A stretch of 64,000 bases of DNA from Rhodobacteraceae bacterium CCMM004 (lineage in GTDB: Bacteria > Pseudomonadota > Alphaproteobacteria > Rhodobacterales > Rhodobacteraceae): the NCBI GenBank assembly GCA_004005435.1, contig RZWH01000004.1:69501-133500 (forward strand), in the 5' to 3' direction. Below the pieces are notes generated by a model. It was not told where the DNA came from, did not search any database, and was given only the letters and a program-made list of their open reading frames with translations. A program made the translations under genes and the position numbers. Positions 44,221 through 53,722 of the stretch are shown here, one piece after another; the first letter of the stretch is position 1, and each line of letters opens with the position of its first letter.

Positions 44221-45486
44221 ATGACACAGACCACCAACACCGACGCGCTGGACGCGCGGGCGCGGGAGATCCTGCGCGGCAACGACCGGGGCGGCTATAC
44301 CGTCCCCACTGCGGGGCTCTATCCCTACCAGTGGAACTGGGACTCGGCATTCGCCGCCTGGGGGTTCTCGACGTTCGACGTCGACCGCGCCTGGACCGAG
44401 CTGGAGACCTTGTTCTCAGGACAATGGGACACCGGAATGGTGCCGCACATCCTGTTTCATCAGAGCGACCCAGGCTATTTTCCAGGCCCCGAGGTGTGGG
44501 GCACGCATCAGAGCCCGCCGACCTCGGGGATCAGCCAGCCGCCGGTCGCGGCGATCCTGGCGCGGCGCATCTATGCCCGCGACCCCAAAGCGGGGCGCGG
44601 CCGCCTGGCGATGCTGTATCCGAAACTGGTGGCCTGGCACCGCTGGTGGCGCACGCATCGCTGCGCCCATGGGGTCGCCGCGGTCACCCACCCCTGGGAG
44701 TCGGGGCGCGACAACTGCCCGGAATGGGATCGGGGGATGGCCAATGTCGACGGCAGCGGCGTCGGCCCCTACACCCGGCGCGACACCGGCCATGTGGACG
44801 CCTCGATGCGGCCGAAGAAAGAGGACTACGACCGCTACATCGCCATCCTGCAATTCGGCCGCGCCTGCGGTTGGGATCAGGAGACCATCGTGCGGGAGGG
44901 TCCGTTCCTGATGGCCGATCCCGCGATGACCTTCATCCTCATCCGCGCGCACCGCGATCTGGCCTGGATCGCCGGCGAGTTGGGCGAGGATGGCGCCGAG
45001 ATCGCGGGCTGGGCCGCCGAGGTGGAGTCCGCCCTGGACGAGATCTGGAACCCCGATCTGGGCTGCTACGACGCGCGCGACCTGAGGACCGGCCACTTTT
45101 CCGGGACGTTGGGATCGGGGGCGTTCCTGGCCTGGCTGGCCGGCGTCGAGAGCCGCTCGATGGAGACCCGGCTCATGAGGTGCTGGGACGCGGTGCGCTA
45201 CGGCATCCCGTCGAACGATCCCGAAGGCCCCCATTTCGACCCCCGCCGCTACTGGCGCGGGCCGACCTGGCCGGTGGTCAACAGCCTGATCGCCATGGGC
45301 TTTGCCGAGGCGGGACGCGACGCCGATGCCGAGCGTCTGCGGCGCGAGACGGTCGACCTGATCGCGTCGGGCGGGTTCTTCGAATACTTCGATCCGGTGG
45401 ACGGGACGCCCTGCGGCGGCGACCACTTCACCTGGACGGCGGCAATCTGGCTGGCCTGGGCCAGCCCCAGCGCGGAGGCGGTGTGA
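44221..45486 (+). CDS. GH63-like glycoside hydrolase (glucosyl/mannosylglycerate hydrolase type)
   Basis: A 421-residue cytoplasmic enzyme with an (alpha/alpha)6-type sequence: [37 protein letters not shown] (Asp164 in the general-acid position) and a C-terminal GGFFEYFDP (Glu388, likely base) followed by HFTWTAA. Length and motifs resemble bacterial mannosylglycerate/glucosylglycerate hydrolases of family GH63 more than trehalase or glucoamylase. No signal peptide, so it cleaves the imported solute inside. ATG comes 10 bases after the permease; the stop overlaps the ATPase start by one base. The exact substrate is inference. Confidence 0.82.
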   Translation: MTQTTNTDALDARAREILRGNDRGGYTVPTAGLYPYQWNWDSAFAAWGFSTFDVDRAWTELETLFSGQWDTGMVPHILFHQSDPGYFPGPEVWGTHQSPPTSGISQPPVAAILARRIYARDPKAGRGRLAMLYPKLVAWHRWWRTHRCAHGVAAVTHPWESGRDNCPEWDRGMANVDGSGVGPYTRRDTGHVDASMRPKKEDYDRYIAILQFGRACGWDQETIVREGPFLMADPAMTFILIRAHRDLAWIAGELGEDGAEIAGWAAEVESALDEIWNPDLGCYDARDLRTGHFSGTLGSGAFLAWLAGVESRSMETRLMRCWDAVRYGIPSNDPEGPHFDPRRYWRGPTWPVVNSLIAMGFAEAGRDADAERLRRETVDLIASGGFFEYFDPVDGTPCGGDHFTWTAAIWLAWASPSAEAV

Positions 45487-46541
45487 TGGGCGCGATCAAG
45501 CTCGAAAACGTGGAGAAATGGTTCGGCGACCTCCAGGTCATCAAAGGCGTGGACCTGGACATCCCCGACGGCGAGTTCGTGGTCTTCGTCGGTCCCTCGG
45601 GCTGCGGGAAGTCGACGCTCCTAAGGATGATCGGGGGACTGGAAGAGACCTCGCGCGGGGCCATCGTCATCGACGGCCGCGACGTGACGGCCGAGCCGCC
45701 CGCCCGGCGCGGCCTGACCATGGTGTTCCAGTCCTACGCGCTCTACCCGCACATGTCGGTGCGCGACAACATGGGCTTCTCCCTCAAGACCGCGGGTGCG
45801 CCCAAGTCCGAGATCGAGCAAAAGGTGAACGAGGCCGCCCGCGTGCTCAAGCTGGAGCCGTTCCTCGATCGCCGCCCCAAGGCCTTGTCAGGCGGACAGC
45901 GGCAGAGGGTGGCCATTGGCCGCTCCATCGTCCGCGATCCCACCGCGTTCCTGTTCGACGAGCCCCTGTCGAACCTCGACGCCGCGCTCAGGGTCGAGAT
46001 GCGCTATGAGGTGGCCAAGCTGCACCAGTCGCTCAAGGCGACGATGATCTACGTCACCCACGACCAGATCGAGGCGATGACGCTCGCCGACCGGATCGTG
46101 GTCCTGGAGTTCGGCAAGATCGCCCAGGTCGGCACCCCGCGCGAGCTCTACGAGCGCCCGGCCAACCTGTTTGTGGCCCAGTTCATCGGCTCGCCCAAGA
46201 TGAACGTCATGCCCTGCCGCACCGACGCCGGGCGCTATCACCTTGAGGGCGGCCGCGGCGGCGTCTACGACGGCGATCACGAGGCCGTCCAGGTCGGCGT
46301 CCGCCCCGAACATATCCGCCTGACCGAGCCGGGCCAGGGCGCCTGCGACGCCAAGGTCGACGTGCTGGAATATCTCGGCGCCGACACCTTCGTCATCGCC
46401 GACGGCGGACCCTTGGGGCAGATCACCGTGCGCACCGAGGACGAGCGTGGCCTGCAACCGGGCCAGGCGCTGGGCCTGGAGTTCCCGGCCGAGTATCTGC
46501 ATTTCTTCGACGAGGCGGGGCTGGCCGTGCACCGGGGGTGA
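45486..46541 (+). CDS. Sugar ABC transporter ATP-binding protein (MalK/UgpC-like)
   Basis: A 351-residue ATPase with Walker [11 protein letters not shown]-loop [13 protein letters not shown], signature [13 protein letters not shown] and Walker [12 protein letters not shown], then a C-terminal OB-fold domain ([12 protein letters not shown]) typical of MalK-type subunits. Overlaps the glycosidase stop by one base. Completes the import system. Confidence 0.95.
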   Translation: MGAIKLENVEKWFGDLQVIKGVDLDIPDGEFVVFVGPSGCGKSTLLRMIGGLEETSRGAIVIDGRDVTAEPPARRGLTMVFQSYALYPHMSVRDNMGFSLKTAGAPKSEIEQKVNEAARVLKLEPFLDRRPKALSGGQRQRVAIGRSIVRDPTAFLFDEPLSNLDAALRVEMRYEVAKLHQSLKATMIYVTHDQIEAMTLADRIVVLEFGKIAQVGTPRELYERPANLFVAQFIGSPKMNVMPCRTDAGRYHLEGGRGGVYDGDHEAVQVGVRPEHIRLTEPGQGACDAKVDVLEYLGADTFVIADGGPLGQITVRTEDERGLQPGQALGLEFPAEYLHFFDEAGLAVHRG

Positions 46542-46619
46542 CGATGGCGGGCGGTTGATCGAATCCGTCGCCTGCGCCACCCTCGCGGTCGGTATTGTCC
46601 CGACCGGAGCATTCGTCGC

Positions 46620-48038
46620 ATGTCGTTTCGCCGTCTCGCCGCCGCCGTTCTGGCCACCGCCCTGTGGGTCCAACCGCTGACCGCGCAGACCACGGTGGAG
46701 GATCAACTGGGCCCTTTGGCCCCCTTTGCCGCCAACGGCCTCGCGGCACCATGGACCTCCGGCCCGGAGGGGCCCTGGTTCACCATGAGCAATGGCGACG
46801 ACCCCAACAGCATCGCCTATCTCTACGGCGCCGACATCGCGCCCGCGGCGCAGGACTATCACGTCTCGCTGAACGTCTATGTCCAGTCCATCGGCAACGC
46901 GCAGGCGCTGGCGGGCCTGGTGCTGAACCAGCGCGGCGCCGAGGACTATACCGCCGTCGCGGTCGGGTCCGACGGGCTGCCGATGATGGCGGTCCGCAGC
47001 GCCGCGGGGTTCTCGCTGAGCGAGGTGGGCGGCGGGGTCCGCGCCCGGCTCGACGGCACCGACATCCTGGAAATGACGGTGCGGGACGGCGCGGCGGCGG
47101 TCTTGCTCAACGGGGCCGAGCTGACAACGGTGCGCGACCCACGGGGGCTCAGCCGGTCGCTGGGCATCTTTGCCGGGTCCACGGGCAAGATGTATTTCAC
47201 CAATCTGCGGGTGACGCCGCTCGGGGCCGCGCCTGTGGGCCCCGGGCCGAGCCCCCTGCCCGACCTCTCTCCCGCAGAGCTGCAGGTGCGCATGGGGGTG
47301 ACCCTGGGCATCTTCCTCCACGAGTTCGCCCATGCGGTGATCGGTGAAACCGGCCTGCCCGCGCCGGGGCCCGAAGAGGACGTCGCCGACAGCTTTTCCG
47401 CCTTCACCATGGCCTCGATCCTGCGGGAGAGCCCGCCCGAGTATCTGGAGGCGAACCGCGGCGTCGTCGCCGCCTCATCGCTTCTGTGGTACAATCTCGC
47501 CCGCCAGAATACCGAGGCCCAGCGCCAGGCGCCGTGGCAGGGCGAGCATTCCCCGGACATCAAGCGGTTCCGCTTCACCTTCTGCGTGCTCTACGGGGCC
47601 GACCCCGAGGGCTTTGCCGCCATCGCCGACAAGGTCGAGTTCGGGGACGCGGCCAAGGCCCGCTGCGCCTACGACTTCGAGCGCAAGTTCGCAGCGTGGG
47701 AAGAGCTGTTGACCCTGCGCGGCCGCAACCTGGGCCCCGACATGCCCGGCACCTTTCCCGCGGACGCGCCGGGGGGCGAGTTGCACCTGACCTTCCAACC
47801 CGCCGCCTCGACCTTCGGCAAGGAGATGGAGGCGATGTTGCAGCAGCAGGGCCTGATCTCGGGCATCGTCGACCTGATGGAGCGCTACTTCGTCTGGCCG
47901 CGGGACGTGACCATCACCTTCCGGGACTGCGAAGAGGTGAACGCCTGGTACGATCCTCAGGCCGGCAGCGTGACCATGTGCTATTCGGTGGTCCGCGAGT
48001 TCTCCAAGTTCGGTCTGGACACCCTCGGCGGAGGCTGA
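46620..48038 (+). CDS. DUF4344 putative metallopeptidase, exported
   Basis: A 472-residue protein with a signal peptide (hydrophobic 6-20, cut near LTA-QTT). Residues about 50-200 look like a beta-rich carbohydrate-binding-like domain (SLNVYVQSIGNAQALAGLVL). The second half is DUF4344 with zinc motif HEFAH in GIFLHEFAHAVIGE, the downstream EEDVADSFSAF holding a likely third ligand, and a C-terminal repeat of the domain from about residue 345. The family is a predicted periplasmic metallopeptidase of unknown target. The start is ATG 46620 after the ABC operon; 78 bases separate them, so it may be co-transcribed. Confidence 0.85.
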   Translation: MSFRRLAAAVLATALWVQPLTAQTTVEDQLGPLAPFAANGLAAPWTSGPEGPWFTMSNGDDPNSIAYLYGADIAPAAQDYHVSLNVYVQSIGNAQALAGLVLNQRGAEDYTAVAVGSDGLPMMAVRSAAGFSLSEVGGGVRARLDGTDILEMTVRDGAAAVLLNGAELTTVRDPRGLSRSLGIFAGSTGKMYFTNLRVTPLGAAPVGPGPSPLPDLSPAELQVRMGVTLGIFLHEFAHAVIGETGLPAPGPEEDVADSFSAFTMASILRESPPEYLEANRGVVAASSLLWYNLARQNTEAQRQAPWQGEHSPDIKRFRFTFCVLYGADPEGFAAIADKVEFGDAAKARCAYDFERKFAAWEELLTLRGRNLGPDMPGTFPADAPGGELHLTFQPAASTFGKEMEAMLQQQGLISGIVDLMERYFVWPRDVTITFRDCEEVNAWYDPQAGSVTMCYSVVREFSKFGLDTLGGG

Positions 48039-48042
48039 CCCG

Positions 48043-49077
48043 TCACACGCTGTCCTCGACGCAAAAGCCGTCGGGGATCGCGTCGCGGCCGTCGAGCACC
48101 AGATCGGCCATGACCTGGGCCATCTTGGGTGCCATGCCAAAGCCGATCTTGAACCCGCCGTTGGCCACGTAATGGCCTGGGCGCCCGGGCCAGGGGCCGA
48201 GCATGGGCGCGCGGCTGCGCGCCCGCGGGCGCAGCCCCGCCCAGCGGGCGATGACGGGCGCCAGGGTCAGGGCGGGCACCGCGGCGCGCGCCCGCGCCAC
48301 CACGTCGTCGAGGAGGGTGTCGGTCGTGTCGGGGCGGTCGAACGCCCGCTCGGTGGTCGAGCCCACGGCCACGGTGCCGTCGCCGTGCGGGATCACGTGC
48401 AGCCCGTCGGCGAAGATCTGCGGCACCGCGCCCGCGTCGTAGCGCAGGAGCGCCGCCTGCCCCTTGATCCCCTGACCCGCCGGACGACCCAGAGCGGCCG
48501 ACAGTTCGGCGAGCCCCGCCGCCCCGGTCGCGTGGACCACGGCGCCGCGCTCAGGGCCGTCCGGGACGATTGCCACCCCCGCGGCGGCCAGGGCGGCGAC
48601 CAGCGCGGCCACCGCCCGCCGCGGGGCCAGATGCGCGCTCAGCGTGTCGCGGATCAGCCAGCCCGACGGCGCAACCGGCGCCCAGGGGCCCGGCTCGGCC
48701 CGCACGACCTCCCACGTCGCCAGGCCCTGCCACAGGGTCTGCGCCGCGCGACCGCGGGCGCGGGCCAGGTCGAGCCCGCCCTCTGCCACCGGCTGGATCC
48801 GGCCTGCGCGGACGTAGCCGGGGTCGACCCCGCCGGCCGCCGCGATCTCGGCCCAAAAACTCTGGGCCCCGATCAGGCTGTCGAACTGGAACGCCTTCTT
48901 GGGGTTCCAGTTTTCCGGCACGTGCGGGGCCAGGGCGCCCACCAGCCCGCCCGAGGCCCCGGCCCCCGGGCCGCGCGGGTCGATCACCGTCACCCGGGCG
49001 CCGCGGCGGACGCAAGCCCAAGCCACCGACAGGCCAAAGATCCCGGCCCCCCGCACGCTCACCTCCACCGTTGCCAT
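48043..49077 (-). CDS. FAD-dependent oxidoreductase, DAO family (MnmC2-like)
   Basis: A 344-residue flavoprotein with dinucleotide motif GAGIFGLSVAWAC, VTVIDPRGPGAGASGG and a C-terminal WAGLRPRARSRAPMLGPWP, followed by NGGFKIGFGMAPKMA. It resembles the oxidoreductase half of MnmC, which converts cmnm5(s2)U34 to nm5(s2)U34 in tRNA. It is divergent from mnmD, which encodes the methyltransferase half, with 49 bases between starts; this pairing supports the reading. A plain D-amino-acid-oxidase-like role is an alternative. The start is ATG 49077 with GGAGG upstream. Confidence 0.8.
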   Translation of the reverse strand: MATVEVSVRGAGIFGLSVAWACVRRGARVTVIDPRGPGAGASGGLVGALAPHVPENWNPKKAFQFDSLIGAQSFWAEIAAAGGVDPGYVRAGRIQPVAEGGLDLARARGRAAQTLWQGLATWEVVRAEPGPWAPVAPSGWLIRDTLSAHLAPRRAVAALVAALAAAGVAIVPDGPERGAVVHATGAAGLAELSAALGRPAGQGIKGQAALLRYDAGAVPQIFADGLHVIPHGDGTVAVGSTTERAFDRPDTTDTLLDDVVARARAAVPALTLAPVIARWAGLRPRARSRAPMLGPWPGRPGHYVANGGFKIGFGMAPKMAQVMADLVLDGRDAIPDGFCVEDSV

Positions 49078-49126
49078 TCGCCGCGGCCTCCCCCATCGTC
49101 GCGCCACGCCCGAAGGAGTAGGCCGG

Positions 49127-49798
49127 ATGCCGCCGGATCACCAGTTCGAGCCGGTCGCCTGGCGCGACGGCACCCCGGTGTCGCCGCGGTTCGACGACCC
49201 GTATTTCTCGCTCGCCGACGGCCTGGCCGAAACCCGGCACGTGTTCCTGGACGGCAACGACCTGCCGGGGCGGTTCGCGCCCGGCTTCGCCATCGCCGAG
49301 TTGGGGTTCGGCACCGGCCTGAACCTCCTGGCGGCATGGGACGCCTGGCAGCGGCACGGCATTGCGGGGCGCCTGCACTATACCAGCTTTGAGGCGCATC
49401 CGATTTCGGCCCGGGACATGGCCCAAGCGCACGCCGCGTTCCCGGCGCTGGCGCCGCTGTCGGAGGTTCTCTGCTCCGCGTGGTCCCAGGGGCCGGAGGC
49501 CGACCTGCCGGGCCTGCGCCTGCGGGTGATCCTGGGCGACGCGGCGCGGACCCTGCCCGCGTGGGAGGGCGCGGCCGACGCCTGGTTTCTCGACGGCTTC
49601 GCCCCGGCGCGCAATCCCGGGCTCTGGACCCCGGCGCTCCTCGTCCAGGTCTGGCGGCACACCCGGGCGGGGGGCACCGCGGCCAGCTACTCGGCCGCGG
49701 GCGCGGTGCGACGCGGGCTGTCCGAGGCGGGGTTCTCGGTCACACGCGTGGCAGGCTACGGCCGCAAACGGCACATGACCCGCGCCGTCCGGGCATGA
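49127..49798 (+). CDS. mnmD: tRNA (5-methylaminomethyl-2-thiouridine)(34)-methyltransferase MnmD
   Basis: A 223-residue SAM-dependent methyltransferase (MnmC1/DUF752): ELGFGTGLNLLA binds SAM, AWFLDGFAPARNP is the family motif, and GYGRKRHMTRA closes the protein. It methylates the wobble uridine of certain tRNAs. It stands alone, unlike the fused MnmC of E. coli. AAGGAG precedes ATG. The stop overlaps the next ATG by 4 bases. Confidence 0.93.
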   Translation: MPPDHQFEPVAWRDGTPVSPRFDDPYFSLADGLAETRHVFLDGNDLPGRFAPGFAIAELGFGTGLNLLAAWDAWQRHGIAGRLHYTSFEAHPISARDMAQAHAAFPALAPLSEVLCSAWSQGPEADLPGLRLRVILGDAARTLPAWEGAADAWFLDGFAPARNPGLWTPALLVQVWRHTRAGGTAASYSAAGAVRRGLSEAGFSVTRVAGYGRKRHMTRAVRA

Positions 49799-50715
49799 CC
49801 GTGGCCGCCGGCGGCCGAGCCACCCAGGACACCCGCCTGGGCATCGCGCTGATGATCGCGACGACGGCGATCTTTGCGCTCCAGGACGGGATCTCGCGGC
49901 ACCTGGCCAGCGACTACAACGTGCTGATGGTGGTCACCATCCGCTATTGGTTCTTTGCCGCCTTCGTCGTCGCAGTGGCGTCGCGGCGCGCGGGGGGCCT
50001 ACGCGCGGCCGCCGCCACCGACCAGCCCTGGCTCCAGGCCGCGCGGGGGGCGCTCTTGGCGGCGGAGGTCTGCGTGACGGTCGTGACGTTCGTTCTGTTG
50101 GGTCTGATCGCGAGCCATGCGGTCTTTGCCTGCTATCCCCTGCTGATCGCCGCTCTGTCGGGGCCGGTCCTGGGCGAGCGGGTGGGCTGGCGCCGCTGGG
50201 CGGCCATCGCTACCGGCTTCGTCGGGATCCTGGTGATCCTGCGCCCGGGCTACGCGGTGTTCGACCCCGCGGCGCTGATCGCCCTGGGCGCGGCGGGGAT
50301 GTTCGCGCTCTACGGCCTCTTGACCCGCTACGCGGCGCGGAGGGACAGCGCCGCCACCAGCTTCTTCTGGACGGGGACGGTGGGGGCGGCGGTGCTGACC
50401 CCCTTCGGTCTCTGGATGTGGGAGCCGATGGCGCCCGCCGACTGGGGCTGGATGGCGGCGCTGTGCGTTTCGGGGGCGACCGGGCATTACTTGCTGATCC
50501 GCGCCTACGAAGTGGCCGAGGCCAGCGCGGTGCAGCCCTTCGCCTATTTCCAACTGGTGTTCGTGACGATCCTCGGGGTGACCGTGTTCGGCGAGACGGT
50601 GGAGCCCGCGGTGGCCCTCGGCGCCGTCATCGTGGTGGGCGCCGGGCTCTTCACCCTCGCGCGGGAGCGGGCGGCACGGGCGGCGGACAGACCCCGGCGC
50701 CGGCGGCGGCGGTGA
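49795..50715 (+). CDS. EamA/DMT-family transporter
   Basis: A 306-residue membrane protein of ten helices in two EamA repeats (about 15-145 and 155-290), with GARG-type and LGERVGWRRWAAIATGFVGIL segments. Members export amino acids or other metabolites. A short Arg-rich tail follows the last helix. The ATG overlaps mnmD by 4 bases, so the two are co-translated although functionally unrelated as far as known. Confidence 0.92.
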   Translation: MTVAAGGRATQDTRLGIALMIATTAIFALQDGISRHLASDYNVLMVVTIRYWFFAAFVVAVASRRAGGLRAAAATDQPWLQAARGALLAAEVCVTVVTFVLLGLIASHAVFACYPLLIAALSGPVLGERVGWRRWAAIATGFVGILVILRPGYAVFDPAALIALGAAGMFALYGLLTRYAARRDSAATSFFWTGTVGAAVLTPFGLWMWEPMAPADWGWMAALCVSGATGHYLLIRAYEVAEASAVQPFAYFQLVFVTILGVTVFGETVEPAVALGAVIVVGAGLFTLARERAARAADRPRRRRRR

Positions 50716-50882
50716 GTGCGGGAGCGACGGGGCAGGTCGTGCGGTGCCGGTGGAGGGTCGACCGCGCCGTCCTGATCCAGCGCGGCGCGGAAAAGGGGAG
50801 CGAGACGGCAGAGCAGACACGGGTGCGGGGCCGGGCGCGGCGCAGGCGCGCCTCCCACGGGGCGAAGCGGGGCGCTGCCGCG

Positions 50883-51926
50883 TCAGGCCTTGTAGCGGCG
50901 AAGCGTGTCGCCGAGGGACAGCTTGGGGGTCAGGACGATGCGTTGGCCGCCCTCGGTCATCTTGCCCGAGGCGCGGTCGGCGACGATGCGCGCGGCGGCG
51001 CGGCCGATCTCCAGTCGCTCGGTGTCCATGGTGGCCAACTGCCGGGGCAGCCCGTGGAGGAGGCGCAGGCCGTTGAAGCCCGCGAGCCCCAGGCGCCCGG
51101 GCACGTCGTAGCCCTGTTCGAGGCACCAGAGCAGCCCACCCGCCCCGATCATGTCGTTGGAATAGTAGATAAAATCGACGTCCTCGTTGCGCGCCATCAG
51201 CGCCTCGGTCATCTCGCGCCCCTTGCGGAACGACGAGCCGCCGTCATAGAAATCCTGATCGACGATCTCGAGGCCGTGCTTGGCCAGCGCCTCGGTGAAG
51301 CCCTCGAAGCGTTTGCGGGCGCGGTAGTCGAGCGACATCTTGGTGCCCAGGAACGCGATGTTCTCGAACCCCTGCCGCACGATCGCCTCGGCCATCTCGC
51401 GGCCCGCGCGGCGGTGGGAGATGCCGACCATGGCGTCCACCGGCTCGCCGTCGGTGTCCATGATCTCGACCACCGGAATGCCCGACGACCGCAGCATGGC
51501 GCGCGATGCGTCGGTGTGCTCGATCCCGGCGATAATGATCCCAGAGGGGCGCCAGGACAGCATCTCGTAGAGGACGTCTTCCTCCTTTTCCGGCAGGTAG
51601 TTGGTGACGCCGACCACCGGCTGCAACTCGGTCTCGTCCAGCACTTCGCTGATCCCGGTCATCACCTCGGGAAAGACCATGTTCGACAGGCTGGGGATGA
51701 TCACTGCCACCAGGTTCACCCGGCTGGAGGCCAGCGCGCCCGCGATCTTGTTCGGGACGTAGCCCAGCGCCTTGGCCGCCGCGAGCACCTTGTCGCGGGT
51801 GGCCGGGCTGACGTCGCCGCGGTTGCGCAGGACACGGCTGACCGTCATCTCGCTGACCCCCGACGCCTCTGACACGTCGCGCAGCGTCAGCGGACGGCGG
51901 GCGGTGGTGGCGGCCTCTTCGTTCAT
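50883..51926 (-). CDS. LacI-family transcriptional regulator (GntR/gluconate type)
   Basis: A 347-residue repressor with helix-turn-helix LTLRDVSEASGVSEMTVSRVLRN and effector domain (VAVIIPSLSNMVFPEVM; GISHRRAGREMAEAI). The look is that of the GntR subgroup of LacI proteins, which answer to gluconate or other sugar acids. No sugar genes are adjacent in this window; the NUDIX gene lies upstream on the same strand with 34 bases between. TGTTAGCGCTTTC at 51959-51971 could be an operator. Start is ATG 51926 after GGAGGGGAACTGCG. Confidence 0.92.
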   Translation of the reverse strand: MNEEAATTARRPLTLRDVSEASGVSEMTVSRVLRNRGDVSPATRDKVLAAAKALGYVPNKIAGALASSRVNLVAVIIPSLSNMVFPEVMTGISEVLDETELQPVVGVTNYLPEKEEDVLYEMLSWRPSGIIIAGIEHTDASRAMLRSSGIPVVEIMDTDGEPVDAMVGISHRRAGREMAEAIVRQGFENIAFLGTKMSLDYRARKRFEGFTEALAKHGLEIVDQDFYDGGSSFRKGREMTEALMARNEDVDFIYYSNDMIGAGGLLWCLEQGYDVPGRLGLAGFNGLRLLHGLPRQLATMDTERLEIGRAAARIVADRASGKMTEGGQRIVLTPKLSLGDTLRRYKA

Positions 51927-51960
51927 CGCAGTTCCCCTCCCTGCGGCATGTTGCCCACTG

Positions 51961-52464
51961 TTAGCGCTTTCTTTCCATAGGCGCAAAGCCTTCGGGCCGG
52001 TCGAGGTTCCGCAGGCACTCGCGTAGGCGGTCCTGGAAATGCGGGATGGCGTTGTCGCGGGAGAGGTAGTCGGCCACCGTCATCAGTTCCAGCGCCTGGC
52101 CCTCGTCGCCCAGGCGCAGGTCGGCCGCGGTCAGCCGCGGGCACAGCGCCGCCATGAACCAGTGCCCGCCGCCGGGCGTGTCCCGGCCGTAGTGGCGGGC
52201 CCAGACGATGGCGTCCGGGCTCAGCCGCAGCCCCGTCTCCTCGGCGGTTTCGCGCAAGGCGCAGGCGGCGGGGCTCTCGCCGTCCTCCCGCCCGCCGCCG
52301 GGCAGATCCCAGTGCCCGGCCCAGGGAAGACCCGGCAGGTCGTCGCGCAGGAGGGTGACCAGGCGCTCGCCCACCAGGATGGCCAGCTTGGCGCCCAGAA
52401 ACGGATCTGTCCCGGCGGCGGCGTCCGCGCTATGATGTGGCCCCAGTTCGCTTCGGTCCGCCAT
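51961..52464 (-). CDS. NUDIX hydrolase
   Basis: A 167-residue NUDIX pyrophosphohydrolase with the box GGREDGESPAACALRETAEETGL spread over about 65-88 (Glu cluster intact). It probably hydrolyses nucleoside-diphosphate derivatives, as a MutT-like or ADP-ribose type; substrate not predictable. Its ATG (52464-52462) overlaps the divergent dinB ATG (52463-52465) by two bases, which leaves no intergenic promoter. A downstream start would be possible if the first 20 residues are not translated. Confidence 0.9.
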   Translation of the reverse strand: MADRSELGPHHSADAAAGTDPFLGAKLAILVGERLVTLLRDDLPGLPWAGHWDLPGGGREDGESPAACALRETAEETGLRLSPDAIVWARHYGRDTPGGGHWFMAALCPRLTAADLRLGDEGQALELMTVADYLSRDNAIPHFQDRLRECLRNLDRPEGFAPMERKR

Positions 52465-53716
52465 GCCGTCCCTCTGCCGCGATTGCCTCACCCAATTCGA
52501 CGCCGCTCCGCGCTGTCCGGCCTGCCGCAGCCCGCGGATCGCGTCCCATCCCGAACTCTGGGATCTGGGGATTGCGCATATGGATTGCGATGCCTTCTAC
52601 GCAACCGTGGAAAAACGTGACAACCCCGATCTGAGGGACAAGCCGGTGATCGTCGGCGGCGGGCGGCGGGGCGTGGTGACGACCGCCTGCTACATCGCGC
52701 GGATCCAGGGGGTGCGCAGCGCGATGCCGATGTTCAAGGCGCTGGCGCTGTGCCCCGAGGCGGTGATCGTCAAGCCGCGCTTCGACGCCTATGTGGAGGC
52801 ATCGCGGCAGGTGCGCGCGCTGATGGACGAGCTGACCCCCGCGGTCGAGCCCCTGAGCCTGGACGAGGCGTTCATGGACCTCACCGGCACCGCCCGCCTG
52901 CACGGGGCGCCGCCGGCGGTGATGCTGGCACGGCTGGTGCGGCGGATGCGCGACGAGATCGGCATCACCGGGTCCATCGGTCTGAGCCACAACAAGTTCC
53001 TGGCCAAGGTGGCGAGCGATCTGGACAAGCCCAGCGGCTTTGCCGTCATTGGCCGGGCCGAGACCCAGGAGTTCCTGCGCGACCGGCCGGTGGGCCTGAT
53101 CTGGGGCATCGGCGCGGTGACGCAGGCGGCGCTGGCTCGGGCCGGGATCCGCACGTTTGCCGACCTTCTGCGGTGGGAGCAGGACGACCTGGTCGCACGC
53201 TTCGGCGGGACGGGGATGCGCCTGTGGCATCTGGCCCGCGGCGAGGACCGGCGCCCGGTCTCGGCCCACACGCCGGTCAAGGGGATCTCGAACGAGACGA
53301 CCTTTGGCGAGGACACCGCGGACGCGGACATCCTCAACGGCCATATATGGCGGCTGAGCGAAAAGGTCGCCGACCGCGCCAAGGCCAAGGGGATCGCCGG
53401 GCGCATCGTGACGCTGAAGCTGAAAACGGGGGATCACCGTCTGCTGACCCGGCGCACGACGCTGCGCGAGCCGACGCAGATCGCCGACCGCATCTATCGC
53501 ACGGCGCGGGGGCTCTACGAGCCCGAGGCGGGGCGGGGGCCGTTCCGGCTGTTGGGCGTGGGGCTGAGCGACCTCGGCCCTGGGGACGGGGCGGACCTGT
53601 CGGGCGACCTCCTGGACCCAGGGGCGGGGCGGCGCGCGGCGGCCGAGCGGGCAACCGACCGCATCCGCGCCCGCTATGGCCGCGACGCCATCGTCAAGGG
53701 GCGCGCGCTGCGCTGA
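52463..53716 (+). CDS. dinB: DNA polymerase IV (Y-family, DinB)
   Basis: A 417-residue translesion polymerase. It carries an N-terminal addition with CRDC and CPAC (a possible zinc knuckle) before the polymerase motif MDCDAFYATVEKRDNPDL, then SLDEAFMDLTG with the catalytic acids, the HhH thumb and the little-finger domain. The C terminus ends VKGRALR. The N-terminal Cys form is usual in alphaproteobacterial DinB and supports ATG 52463 rather than the internal ATG 52580. Confidence 0.95.
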   Translation: MPSLCRDCLTQFDAAPRCPACRSPRIASHPELWDLGIAHMDCDAFYATVEKRDNPDLRDKPVIVGGGRRGVVTTACYIARIQGVRSAMPMFKALALCPEAVIVKPRFDAYVEASRQVRALMDELTPAVEPLSLDEAFMDLTGTARLHGAPPAVMLARLVRRMRDEIGITGSIGLSHNKFLAKVASDLDKPSGFAVIGRAETQEFLRDRPVGLIWGIGAVTQAALARAGIRTFADLLRWEQDDLVARFGGTGMRLWHLARGEDRRPVSAHTPVKGISNETTFGEDTADADILNGHIWRLSEKVADRAKAKGIAGRIVTLKLKTGDHRLLTRRTTLREPTQIADRIYRTARGLYEPEAGRGPFRLLGVGLSDLGPGDGADLSGDLLDPGAGRRAAAERATDRIRARYGRDAIVKGRALR

Positions 53717-53722
53717 GCGGGG

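Noticed and set aside
51959-51971. TGTTAGCGCTTTC as a definite LacI operator
   Set aside because: Only the central six bases are palindromic and it overlaps the NUDIX stop codon; kept as a remark in the regulator entry, not as a feature.
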